From Pocillopora verrucosa (taxonomy: Eukaryota > Cnidaria > Anthozoa > Scleractinia > Pocilloporidae): a DNA stretch of 64,000 nucleotides. Each line of letters starts with the position of its first letter. Position 1 is the first letter of the stretch. Location: assembly GCF_036669915.1 (NCBI RefSeq), contig NC_089324.1, positions 8,248,244 through 8,312,243 of the forward strand. Direction: 5' to 3'. This document shows, in pieces, positions 43,523 to 53,750 of the stretch. A program made the position numbers and the translations under genes. The notes below the pieces were generated by a model. The model ran no database searches, had not been told where the DNA came from, and saw only the letters and a list, made by a program, of their open reading frames with translations.

Positions 43523-45227
43523 CTAGGTGACAAGGTTGGACAAGGGCTGTGCTACAGGTAACATTACTTTTACAATACTTTGTTGAATTTCAATTTTCAA
43601 CATCTCTTTAACATACCCTTCTGGTATTTTTTTCAGTTGTCTTGAGACATACTGCCCAAACACAATATCAGCATCAGTGAGATCCTCTTTCGGGCGCTTC
43701 ATTTCCTGTAAACAAGTGGAAAGAAGCTCATCCTCAAATGCTAATGCCCTCTTTTTTTTGTTTTTTACTGACGGAGGGTTGTTAGTGGGGAAAACACTCC
43801 CTTGTTCAGAACCATCATCAGAAACATGGTGAGTTGCTTGCTGAGATGGCTGATCCTGGCCCACTGCTTCATTTTCTTTCTCCTCTGAAATGCAAGTGTC
43901 CATATTGCTTGAGGTTTTCCTGGGGGTTATGTTATCTCTCAAAAAGTGGAGGGAGGTGAAAAAGTGCCATTTTGATACATACACGTCCTTGGTCCCTTTT
44001 CCACTTGTTCTGCTGCTTCTTTCTTTCCCGATTTCTTTCCCATAATATGTACGCAGGGCAGACATTTTCTTTAGAAGCTCCTCACTTGTGAGACCTAAAA
44101 AAATTCAGGCCATGTTAATATATCAGTTTCCATAGAGTAAGAAACAGACAGCTGAAGCAGTTGCAGCAAGAGCAAAACCCAGAGCAAGTACCATTCAATG
44201 TTCCAGTCGTTGTAAAAAAAACATAAGGAGCTGTGGCCAACTCGACCAACTCCTTCTCTCTCCTCTTAATCTATGCTTTGCACAACCCCATACATTTATT
44301 ATGCACGCAGCCATTCTCATACTATTGAGCGTTTTCACTCACCTGACAAGCCACCATATTGGTTTACTCAAACAAAAGACCATTTTTGCATAAAAATAAA
44401 ATTCAACTCCCAAAGGACTGGTTTGGTACACCAATATGGCCGACGTTTCTTTGTTTTGGAACACCAATATGGCCACCGTGACGTCAAGTGAAAACGCTCT
44501 ATTTCACATAAACAGTTAATATGAATAGAGTCGAAACTTGTATGTAGTAATTAATCTATGGGGCTGTGCGGAAATCTTACCGACGAATTTTGTCGCGACA
44601 ATTTTGTTGGACAACTATTTTGTCTCCTGACACAGTCATGATGCTTTACTGACGGCACTAACGCGTCCTTGCTTTGCAGCCGGCAGCCGGTCATGCTTTT
44701 TGGCTGACAAATTTAGGAAAAACTTACTGGTGTTATTCCTTTGCTTATTGTTCGCGATGATAATTGCAATTAGACATATTTTGTTTCTTGAGAACGCGAA
44801 TGAGTCCGCTTTAACTCAGGTCAAGCCGCCTTCGAGCGTCATCAGTGTCATCGACAAATAAACTTTTGGTAGCTCGCTTCGGCCAAAATTTCCCAAGTCG
44901 CAACAAACCATCCACACTTGTAAAACGTCGGTGATGACAGAAATTTGTCTAAATAAAGTTGCCAGTGCGAATAGGCCCTAAATTATGACGGCTTGAAGTA
45001 TATTTGCTTTCGGTTTTCATGGGCTTACCTTGTTTATTGAGGCGCAACAAAATGCGATTGACTGCACTTTGTCTAGCGTCATTTTTAAAGTAGTCTCTGT
45101 GGCGGCTGTTGAAAAGAACCTCTTCCTCGCTCCACAGTGATATCATATTCTCTGTTTCCTCATCTGAGAATATATTTTTCGCTTTGGAAGCAGTCTTCGA
45201 CTTTCCGGAGGCGACTTCCTCCGCCAT
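43523..45227 (-). CDS. MADF-BESS (Myb/SANT-like) Harbinger partner protein, two exons
   Basis: Exon 1 is 45227-45029 (ATG, AEEVASGKSKTASKAKNIFS, then TENMISLWSEEEVLFNS), donor CAAG|GTAAGC; exon 2 is 44094-43523 after TTTTTTTTAG, joined mid-codon in phase. Together they form a MADF-type Myb/SANT-like DNA-binding domain (…RQSAVNRILLRLNKQG-LTSEELLKKMSALRTYYGKE…SKWHFFTSLHFL), an acidic/Ser-rich middle with a KNKKKR basic cluster, and a BESS-like motif DADIVFGQYVSRQLKKIP. About 256 residues, no stop. Harbinger elements need such a Myb-like partner for transposase import and end binding. The intron carries a MITE at 44327-44499. Confidence 0.88.
44327..44499. mobile_element. MITE with GAGCGTTTTCACT ends
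   Basis: 173-bp near-palindromic unit: GAGCGTTTTCACT at the left, its complement at the right, and CCACCATATTGGT / ACCAATATGGCC inside. 'tatt' flanks both ends, a possible 4-bp duplication. Lies in the MADF gene intron. Confidence 0.7.
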
Positions 45228-45559
45228 TTTGACGCAAGAAAATTTCACCTTCCTCCCCTACTCAGTAGAAATTTGTCACAAAATACGTCATTTTCTATCA
45301 ATTTCGGCTACGATTGTCGCAGCATTTTAAAACATGTTTTAAAATCCTACGACATTTTTCGTGACTTGCACGACAGTCGTAAGCGAGTGGTAGGTTTGAT
45401 TTACACGATACAATTCGTGTCGTAGGCCTGTCGTAAGCTTGTCGCATGCGACAAAGTCGTACCGTGTAAATAGGCCCTTAGAGCTAACATGATGATACTA
45501 TAGTATTTCATGGTGATTCAGGAAGTTGAATTAAGTTTGAACTCTATTCTCCAGATTTA

Positions 45560-46745
45560 ATCAGTGTTGCTGGACCAGGTATAAACCAGCCTTAACTGAT
45601 GCTGTTGTAGTTATTGTTGGTCTTGAAATAGTTATAGGCTTAATCAAGAGCCTTTGATATTCATAATGATAGATGTAAAATTTTACATAATGATTGCTGA
45701 GGTTGGTTTCAACAGACAACTGCTCATCAGACATCCTGTTTCTGAGATATGACTTGATTCGTCGCAAGCCAGAGAATGAACACTCAGCTTCAGCAGAACT
45801 AATAGGAAGGGTACAACCAATAATAAGCAAAACTCGTATGTTGGGGTACATATCCTCATCAGCATATTTTACGCACTCGATAAGATTTCCCGGTAGCTGT
45901 AAAGTGGGTGTGTACTGTTTCCTAAAATATTGCCATTCCTTTAACTCAGAAAGAAGAGAGGAGGGTGTAGGTAAGTTCTGTTGCCAAAATTAGAGCTTTT
46001 CTGCTAAATTATGAAGACTGTCATGCTTCACCACGGCAGATGTAACCAAGGAAAAAATTTCGGCCCTAGCCCTGTTGTCTTTGCTGAATCTTGAACTCAT
46101 TTCTTCCAATAAATGATCTATAAAAGGTATGGCAACGTTAACACGATAATGCGATTCTGCACTTACACTAGGTGCATTGTTCCTATGTTCCTGCCTCCCA
46201 GTGATTCTTGGCACTGAGACTGTTGCGCCAATCTTGTCAGCCAGTCTATATGCATCTTTAAACCATTCATGACATTCCTCTTCTATGTCTTTAATAGTGT
46301 CGTCAATCATAGAATACACATATTCTTTGTTCTCCACCTTGTATAGGTAGTGTCTGACCATTTGGAGTTTGTGCACTTCTTTGTCCCTTAGACTGTCAAG
46401 CTGTTTCATCACTGGACATTGTAAAAGAAACTGTAACTGCATTAACATCTTCAGCCTGAAACACATGCAGCAGAAAGGCAGCTGGCTGCAATAAATCCAC
46501 AAAGAAGCAAACATAAACAAGTAGTTTACCACTTTTCCATTTTCTTAGGTAACCTTTCAACTTTGCCTAGTCACTTGACTTCACTGTTTTATCAGAGCTA
46601 AGTGTTTCCAAGTGCTGAGTGAATAAACCAAATTTGTCAGCAAAAACTTTTAACGCTGACAGTTTACGGCAAATCCACCTTGTGCCACCGGCTCTCTTTT
46701 GCTTTACAGAGCCCTCTAAAAATGGAAAAGTCCCCTTGTAAGCTA
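45560..46745 (-). pseudogene. hAT-like transposase fragment (DUF4371/ZMYM-type)
   Basis: Minus blocks in order: KQKRAGGTRWICRKLSALKV (46700s), 46532-45990 with MVRHYLYKVENKEYVYSMID and PRITGRQEHRNNAPSVSAES (a pattern common in hAT-type THAP/ZMYM-like proteins), then KEWQYFRKQYTPTLQLP and the C-terminal dimerisation domain LPISSAEAECSFSGLRRIKS. Frame changes near 46550 and 45990 break it. The N-terminal half is missing because a LINE begins at 46753. Confidence 0.75.
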
Positions 46746-46752
46746 GGTGGAC

Positions 46753-47008
46753 TTCATAATAATAATAATGATAAATGCTTTATTTAAACTGAGGAAAACC
46801 AATCAGCAAATTCATCATAAAAAAATGCTGGTATAAACCGGTGATCAGAACATTAAAATATTATTTAAAATACAATTCGCAATAGTTAAGATTAAATTAA
46901 AAATTACCAAAAATACAGTGATAAAAAACTTGTACACTCATTTAAACTGAGAAAACCAATCAGCGAATTAATCATAAAAATCACATTTATAAACTGGTGA
47001 TCAGTATA
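46753..47008 (-). mobile_element. LINE 3' end, left piece
   Basis: Antisense tail ATAATAATAATGATAAATG followed by 3' UTR sequence. The UTR phrase GTTAAGATTAAATTAAAAAT and TACAGTGATAAAAAACTTGTACAC recur at 57910-57970, where the coding end of the LINE lies, so the two pieces are related and flank the pogo insertion. Confidence 0.7.
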
Positions 47009-47266
47009 TACCGTATTTATTCGCCTATAAGCCGAGCGATTTTTCCAACAAATTAAACTGAGAAGAGGTAAATTCTCGCCAAGGTAGGGGGTTCGGCTTA
47101 TAGCCGAGTATTTTCGCCAAAAAAAATTACGGGTGCTTAATAAGATTCGAAATTCAATGTTTATTCGACTATAAGCCGAGCGATTATTAACAAACACAAA
47201 TTTCCGAGATCACGAAAGGTAGGTACATGTAAATCATTGTTGGTCATTGACTTTAATTTATGTGCT

Positions 47267-47282
47267 GGCTCCTAAAGGAGCC
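47267..47282 (-). promoter_or_regulatory. Histone-type stem-loop after the pogo stop codon
   Basis: On minus GGCTCCTTTAGGAGCC starts about 40 nt after the transposase stop (47324-47322), with ACAAAAC before it and AAAGTCAAT 12 nt after it. Same hairpin and same flanking motifs as 12591-12606. The distance from the stop matches histone mRNAs. Confidence 0.5.
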
Positions 47283-47321
47283 GTTTTGTTTGTGAAGTTG
47301 AAGTTTGTGACATTGAAGTTT

Positions 47322-48218
47322 TTAGTCATTGTCAGTCTCAAACTCATCCTCCATGTCATCATCAGCTACCTCAGGCATTTCGTTGTCGTAGATGGCGTCG
47401 TCTTCTATTCCATCGAGAGCGTTTGAGATCCCGCACGTTTTGAACGATCTTCTCACATGCAAGACTTCACTGGAACTGTTCTGCTGCCACTGAATTCAAG
47501 GGTTCTGCTCGACGGAAGCTCGAATCGCATAGGAGTTTCATCCATATTGAACAGCCTGGAGAGCGAATGGCCATACCGCTGTCTAAGTGCGATCACGAAC
47601 CGATGGAACCGGATGGTCTTTTCTTCCAGATCTTGTGGGAGTCGCTGGGCCAGGGTTGTCTTAGTGCGGAGGCTGATGGAATGGTGCTTTCTCCATCTCT
47701 GGTACCAACCCAGTGAGGCTTTGAAGTCTGGATCACTGCTCAACTCCTTCGCTTTTAGCTGTAGAATTAATCCGCTTACAGCAATTCCTGTAAAAGATAA
47801 AAGAGATCAATTGTTTGACTTGTTTTGACAACATGAAAAACTGGCCAATCAGAAGCGGTCATTCCCACGGTTTGTGTAAACATTGCAACACGATCTGACA
47901 GATATCAGCTGATCGAAGCTTTTCATTGTTTAAAGAAACAAAAGACTTACCTTGACTCCTCTGCTCTGAAAACCAGTCCAGTAGTGTTTGATCCAATACA
48001 GGATACTTTGGCGAAAAGCAGCCCATCGTCTTTCGCTTTGCTGACATTTTAAGCTCACCATTAAACAGGTTCGCTTGATCTTTTCGCCAGCGACGCACCA
48101 TCGATTCACTGATTCTGTAATCTCTAGCGATCTCGGAGTTGTTCTCAACGGCCTCTGCTTCAGCAACGACTTTTAGTTTGAACGCTAAGTTGTATGAAGA
48201 ACGACGAACTTTCGGCAT
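47322..48218 (-). pseudogene. pogo/Tigger transposase, internally deleted
   Basis: ATG at 48218 with a Psq/CENPB-like helix-turn-helix (NLAFKLKVVAEAEAVENNSE, ISESMVRRWRKDQ). A GT..AG intron (CAAG|GTAAGT at about 47952, TTTTACAG at about 47796) joins to LILQLKAKELSSDPDFKASL and the second DNA-binding helix set (GWYQRWRKHHSISLRTKT). The DDE domain starts FNMDETPMRFELP with the first D and then breaks after TVPVKSC. The sequence resumes at RRSFKTCGISNALDG, the conserved C-terminus, with an acidic end and stop at 47324-47322. The second and third catalytic acids are lost, so no transposition activity is expected, while DNA binding could remain. Confidence 0.85.
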
Positions 48219-48401
48219 GATGATCGATTACGATAACTATGAAAGAGAGCGATTGTTTGAGACAGGATTCTGAACTCAGGTGAATGTTTTGGGCTGATCT
48301 CCGGTGTAATAGCCACAGCTGACGTCATGAGTCGCTTACCATCGGACTTCGCATAAATATAATACTGATAAAACGGTAATTGTGTAGTTCTCGGTAGTTC
48401 T

Positions 48402-48730
48402 CTGGTTCTCGTGGTTCCCTTAGTTTTCTTGGTTCTCGTGGCTCTTCTGGTTCTCGTGGTTCTCGCGGTTCTCTTGGTTCTTCTGGTTCTCGTGGTTCTT
48501 CTGGTTCTCGTGGTTCTTCTGGTTCTCGTGGTTCTTCTGGTTCTCGTGGTTCTCGTGGTTCTCGTGGTTCTCTTGGTTCTTCTGGTTCTCTTGGTTCTTC
48601 TGGTTCTCGTGGTTCTCGTGGTTCTCGTGGTTCTCGTGGTTCTCGTGGTTCTCTTGGTTCTCTTGGTTCTCTTGGTTCTCTTGGTTCTCTTGGTTTTCTT
48701 GGTTCTCGTGGTTCTCCCCCCCCCCCCCCC
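48402..48730. repeat. 9-bp tandem array (TTCTCGTGG) plus poly-C, left end
   Basis: About 34 units of TTCTCGTGG with TTCTTCTGG and TTCTCTTGG variants, ending in a run of 15 C (48716-48730). Frames through it (Glu-Pro-Arg or Leu-Val repeats) are artefacts. Inverted counterpart at 57036-57340. Confidence 0.95.
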
Positions 48731-48841
48731 AAGCTCTTAGCCTTTGGATGTCTGAGCCAGCAGCATGGTCAGTGGCTGTAAACATTTTAATCATTTTCCC
48801 GCGCTTTCTTGACCGCCTGTTGACCTCTTTCTTCGACAATT

Positions 48842-50933
48842 ATGGATGGCGAGAGCGAGCTTTGCACTATTTACGATTTAGAAGCTAAATTGGCGGATGT
48901 ATCCCTGCCATTCGAAGAGATTGTTCCAGTAGCAGTGAAAGACTGGCTAAATGTGCTCGCACGTAGCCATGGAACAACGCGGGAGATGCTTCTGTTGAGT
49001 GCATTGACCTCAACTAGCGCGCTGATTGGAAAGAGCTCAGTACAGGTCTTCTCCACGTACGAAGAAGGGGGGAATCTCTTCGTTGTTGTGGTCTCCCCTT
49101 CAGGTTCTGGGAAGACACCTGCGTGCCATTTAGGATGCATAGATCCTATCGTGGAACATATCGAGCCCAAAATAGAAAAAAACATCGTTATCGGTGACGC
49201 ATCGAGTAATGGCCTGTTCAATCACTTCACTACGGGCAATACCAACCCTATCATCTGCATCGACGAGGCCCACTCATTTCTAACGAAGATTACGAGTTTA
49301 TCAAAAGGTCCTCAAGCGAATCTGACCATGGAACGACTATGCAAGTGTTACGACGGCGATTGCTGGTACGTGCTGAAGGGCAACAAAGGTAAACGTACAG
49401 GGGTCCCGTCGGCACGAGTCTCGCTCCTTGCGTTCACTACCCCAAAGCAGTTCCTCGAAACGGTCTGGCCGAAGATGTTGTCTGCCGAAAATGGCCTAGC
49501 TGAGCGAATGCTCCTTTTCTACCAGAAAAAGGAGGAGAAAGACCTGGAGGTAATGGCCCAGCATTGCGAAGAGCTGGATAATTATCCTATCCAGTCGCTT
49601 AATGTAGTGCTTGAGCAAATTTATGTAGAACATAACAGTGTTCCACCAGTGAAGTACTCCCTGAGTGCAAGTGCCCGTGAGGCTTTTTTCAAATTCGCTA
49701 AGCCTCAAGATAAGTTGCCAAGCACACAAGGGGCCAGCGCGGAAGAGGAAGCCAACTGCAACAATTCTAAGCGAAACAAACACGTACTCCGCCTTGCTCT
49801 CAGCATGCATGTACTATATGATCGCCTGAGCAAGGCCATAAATTTGGAGACAGGGGTAACAAGTCATAAAATTTCCTTGGGAACACTAAACATGGCAATA
49901 ACTCTTGTCCAAAGCCTCGAGATTTACAAGGGAATTTCGCACACGGTGAGTAATGAAGTATTGCACGTGTACTTGTATGACTAGTTTCTTAGCTTGCTCT
50001 TATCGGTTATAAAGCTTTGTTTTCTTTCCAGTAGCTTTCATACCCAAAAAAGTCTTCTGGGAAGGAGGGGAAGCAACATCTCTACAATCATACACTCATT
50101 TTTTGGGGTGTCAATTTGGCATTTGAAAGGACCAAGTTTACAACTGTGACAATATCAATAACAGCAAGTGCAATACTGTACTTACAATTTAAGAATAAGA
50201 ACAAAAACTTCTCCTGTGCTAATATTTATCAAACTCTTGGTCATGGAATAAGGAAGCCAACATTCATGCCCCAGCTCAACCAGAATCACTTTATTTTTGT
50301 AGAAATTTTTATGTGTGCCCAGTCTCCCAAAGTGTCAGGACTTAAAAAGAAATTCAATTTCAAACCTCCCTGAGTTCCCTTGTGCATTTACATGTATGAA
50401 TTAAGAAAGAAAAGGTATTTGCCATTTACCAGACCATGAAAATATAAAATCCAACTCAAAGTAAAATAATTTTAACTTATAGTGTTTGAAATTTACCTTT
50501 ATCATAGGCTAGCAAATTTAATGGCTCTGCTAAGGTAATAAAAGTGGGTGTGGCAAATGAGGATGTTACCCTTAGAATCTCAACAATGAAAGGGCCATAC
50601 ACAACTGCCCGCCGCATCTACACAAGCTTTTCCTCGCACTGCCGTCCAAATGTCAGTCTGGTACAAAAGTCCATGCAAGATCTGGCAGCTGCTGGTCTTG
50701 GCATATTTAAAGTCATCAACAAACTGAAAATTTTTTATAAAATGCTGCCCAATGATAACCTTCAGCAGAAGCTGGCCAAATATAACATCTCTGTGCAAGA
50801 CTACAGATCAACCTTCCTGAAGGATGATGACAAGCTTACTGCAAGCAATATCTTCACAATGTCAGAGGGTCATCCATTTCAAGCTGAACTCAATGCCTTT
50901 AGAGAGAGAGCAACATTGCCACCATTGCTTTAG
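48842..50933 (+). CDS. P-loop ATPase (DUF3987-like), two exons, intact
   Basis: Exon 1 is 48842-49945 (ATG, 368 codons), donor ACACG|GTGAGT; exon 2 is 50508-50933 after TTTATCATAG, phase 0, 509 residues in total. Walker A SPSGSGKT at 85-92 and Walker B IICIDEAH at 137-144 are clear. RVSLLAFTTPKQFLETVWPK may be the sensor strand, and GLAERMLLF an arginine-bearing segment. The C-terminal exon has RPNVSLVQKSMQDLAAAGLG, a winged-helix-like stretch. The layout recalls DUF3987 proteins of plasmids and phages (primase/helicase-associated), known to me mainly from bacteria. In this element it may remodel the transposition complex or assist replication. No stop or frameshift. Confidence 0.85.
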
Positions 50934-53750
50934 TTGAAAAGAATGTTGAAATAATATTGTTACATGAAATTATTATGAAAACTTTAATAGAGATTTAATT
51001 GAGAGAAATTGAGAATACATGTAGCTTTCAATAGATATTTATTTAAGGGAAATTGAGAATACCGTTAAATAGACATTTATTTAAGAGAAATTATGAAAGA
51101 CGTTGTGTAGGTCCAGAAAATATCTGTACTACCCCCCACAGAAGGGATTGGAAATTCCTGGACAGGAGGGTGGGGTCTCAGAGACCCAAAAATTTAAAGC
51201 AATGTATGAAGCTGAATTGGAATTTCCAGGGGGTTGGTGGGGTTTTAGGGAAGATGCCTTTCATTCTTGGGATATTGATATTTTCTGGAACTACACATTC
51301 ACTTGAGAGAAATTATGAATACCTGTAAATTGAGACATTTAATTGAAAGAAATTATGAACTACTTTTGGATAGAAACTGAGAAATTATAAAAACCTAAAA
51401 ATAGAGACATCTTAGAGAAAGAAAGTAAAGAGACATTTATTTAAAAGAAAATAGTTGAATACCAAACAAAAACAATGTTTGTTATAAAATGTTACAGTTT
51501 TAAAATATGCTTGAATAATACAATGCAGAGACCTGACACTTAACATGTTATTCATTACAGATTATTTCTTGCTACCAACACATTCTTCTAGCAGGTATGG
51601 CCATTTGAAATCCCATTTATACAGTTCTGGTTGTCAAGTTGAATCTTTGTTAAAACTGCAACAGGCATAATTGATAAAGATGTTTTTATTTAAGTTACAG
51701 TTAAAATGCTATATGTATTATGCATTATGCAACCAAACAATGAAACAATACCCTTGATTCAAACTATGGACATGTTTGAATTGAGTGATTTCATAAGGGA
51801 AAAAGCAAATATGAAAGTTTAATTCAATTTTTAGAATGTTATACAAAAGTGATTCATTGCTGTCACAATGTGCCTGCATACCATTAACAGGACAATCATT
51901 CCAATTACATTTAAATTTTTGTTGCATGGAAAATGCAACATATTGATACATTATGCATTGTCATACTTAAATTTGATAAGAAAATAAACAACTATAATGT
52001 ATACCACATTATGACAACAAACATTTATGCCTGCTGATTGACTTTGACCATGTCAAAAATCCCAAACAGTTCTGAAATTTGAATTGATTGCCAAAAATTG
52101 AAATAGAGACAGAAAGTTGAATTTAAAAATGTTATTGTGCATCATGTGTAGTACGGAACCTCCACTTTGGAACATCTATTCATGGCACACCTTGACAAGG
52201 AGATGCTTTTCCTGGTCCTGGTAAAATGCCCAGATAAACTTTGTATTTACCACCACTATTACAAGGGCACCTCTATAAGGAGATTGGACACTTTGAGTGC
52301 TGCAAATGCTTTTCAACCCCCATTAAGGGGACAACTACTAAGCTGCTAATGATTACAATGCCACCAAAGACACTGAGTTGTTCCAGTTTCTGCATGCCTT
52401 TCAAAATAAATATGAACACACTTTGTATTTTTACTGTACATTAATTCTGCACATATTGACAGGTTATTGCAGTAGTAATCTACTGGTAGCAAGTCAAATC
52501 ACAATTTAAAAAAAGTCCAAGGTTCCTATCGAAAGCTTATGTCGTGCATTTTTGGTTGCTTTAATAGATGGCTGCTTCAAAGGGAATACAACTGGCATTT
52601 TTGTTTAGGTGGTTAATTATAAACAAAACCCCACACACCCTCTATTCAAGGAACACAGGTATATTAATGGGACACTTCATAGTCCTGGGGATGCCCTCTT
52701 AATGGAGGTTCCACCCTATCATTGACAAATCATCAGGTGATTTTCTTGTGCAATCTGGAGAAAATAAACACTCATAGAATTTTCAAAAATATCCCTGCGG
52801 GCTTGTGTTACTTTGTGCTTGTTTATTAAAAATTACCTATATAAACAATTACACAAATCATTACTCTTGTAAGGAAGCAAGACACTTTTAGTCAACACAA
52901 CCAAGGGATGCAATTTAGTATCACTTGCTTCTTAAAAAAATCATACCACACAAGGTGTCCATAATTATATCTATCTCCTGCACTTTAAAGATGCAAGATT
53001 CCTTAACAAAACATTCTTGTTGAACCATGAAAATTTTAGTCTACTAAACTATAAGAACCAACTAAGCCTAAAATTTAGTCCCAAATCTCACAGGCCCATC
53101 CCCATATCTGATGAAAAATGAACAGTCCACGTAGAGTCAACAAAAATAAGTAACTCAATGGTTTGTTTGTTGTGTCAGAGGCTCAAGGTAAATTTTGATC
53201 TACAAAGAAAAACTATTAGGTATGTGTTCATCTTCTTATGACATTGAAAACAGTAACGAGAACTTAATTTAAGGGGATGTCAAGCTGACCTTTCTTGTAC
53301 ATGTATGCATGAACAGGGTTCTAGTAACTATGCACTACTAAAAATGATTTACAGAAAGCAAAACCCTTAATTTTGGCTATGTAAACCAGGAAAGACCAAA
53401 TGTACATACCAGTCCCATGTAAACACTAGATATTGTCGTCTGAATCAAACTAGTGTCCAGAGTTGTACTGGTCATTATCTAATAACCACCTTAAGATACA
53501 AACAGCTGACTCTTAGAGTGACTGTTAGCCTCTTGCGTGCATGCTAAAAATTTCAGCTGTCTGTTGCAGTACTTAATTTAAGGTGATAACAAAGTAAATG
53601 TTTATTCCACAGTAGTAGTTTATCCTTGAAAATTCAAATTTATCCATGTGAGGTAAGAGTTACAACTTACTTAATTTTTAATAAAACAGAAAAGATATTT
53701 CACTCACTATAGGTTATTCTGCACAAAAACTGGCTTTAGACTCACATCAT
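50934..53750. other. Spacer between the convergent genes; degenerate tandem repeats at 50990-51470
   Basis: GAGAAATTATGAA/TAGACATTTATTTAA-type units of roughly 45 bp recur imperfectly from 50990 to 51470. An inverted pair GGAACCTCCA (52155) / TGGAGGTTCC (52702) hints at an old foldback element. No coding signal in the remaining AT-rich sequence. Confidence 0.5.

Larger units (their letters stand above)
34746..45477. mobile_element. PIF/Harbinger element with nested insertions
   Basis: Terminal inverted repeats of about 62 bp (left AGGCCTATTTACACGGTACA; right complement ending at 45477) differ at about two positions. TTA flanks both ends (34743-34745, 45478-45480), the typical Harbinger target duplication. 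It carries the two classical genes: a DDE transposase (+) and a Myb/SANT-type MADF-BESS partner (-). A 4.8-kb THAP/YqaJ element (38370-43214) is nested inside; without it the unit is about 5.9 kb. Confidence 0.95.

Noticed and set aside
48325-48839. Long Glu-Pro-Arg, Leu-Val and Glu-Asn repeat proteins in several frames on both strands
   Set aside because: All are translations of the 9-bp tandem array; the same happens at 56913-57378. No single frame is favoured.
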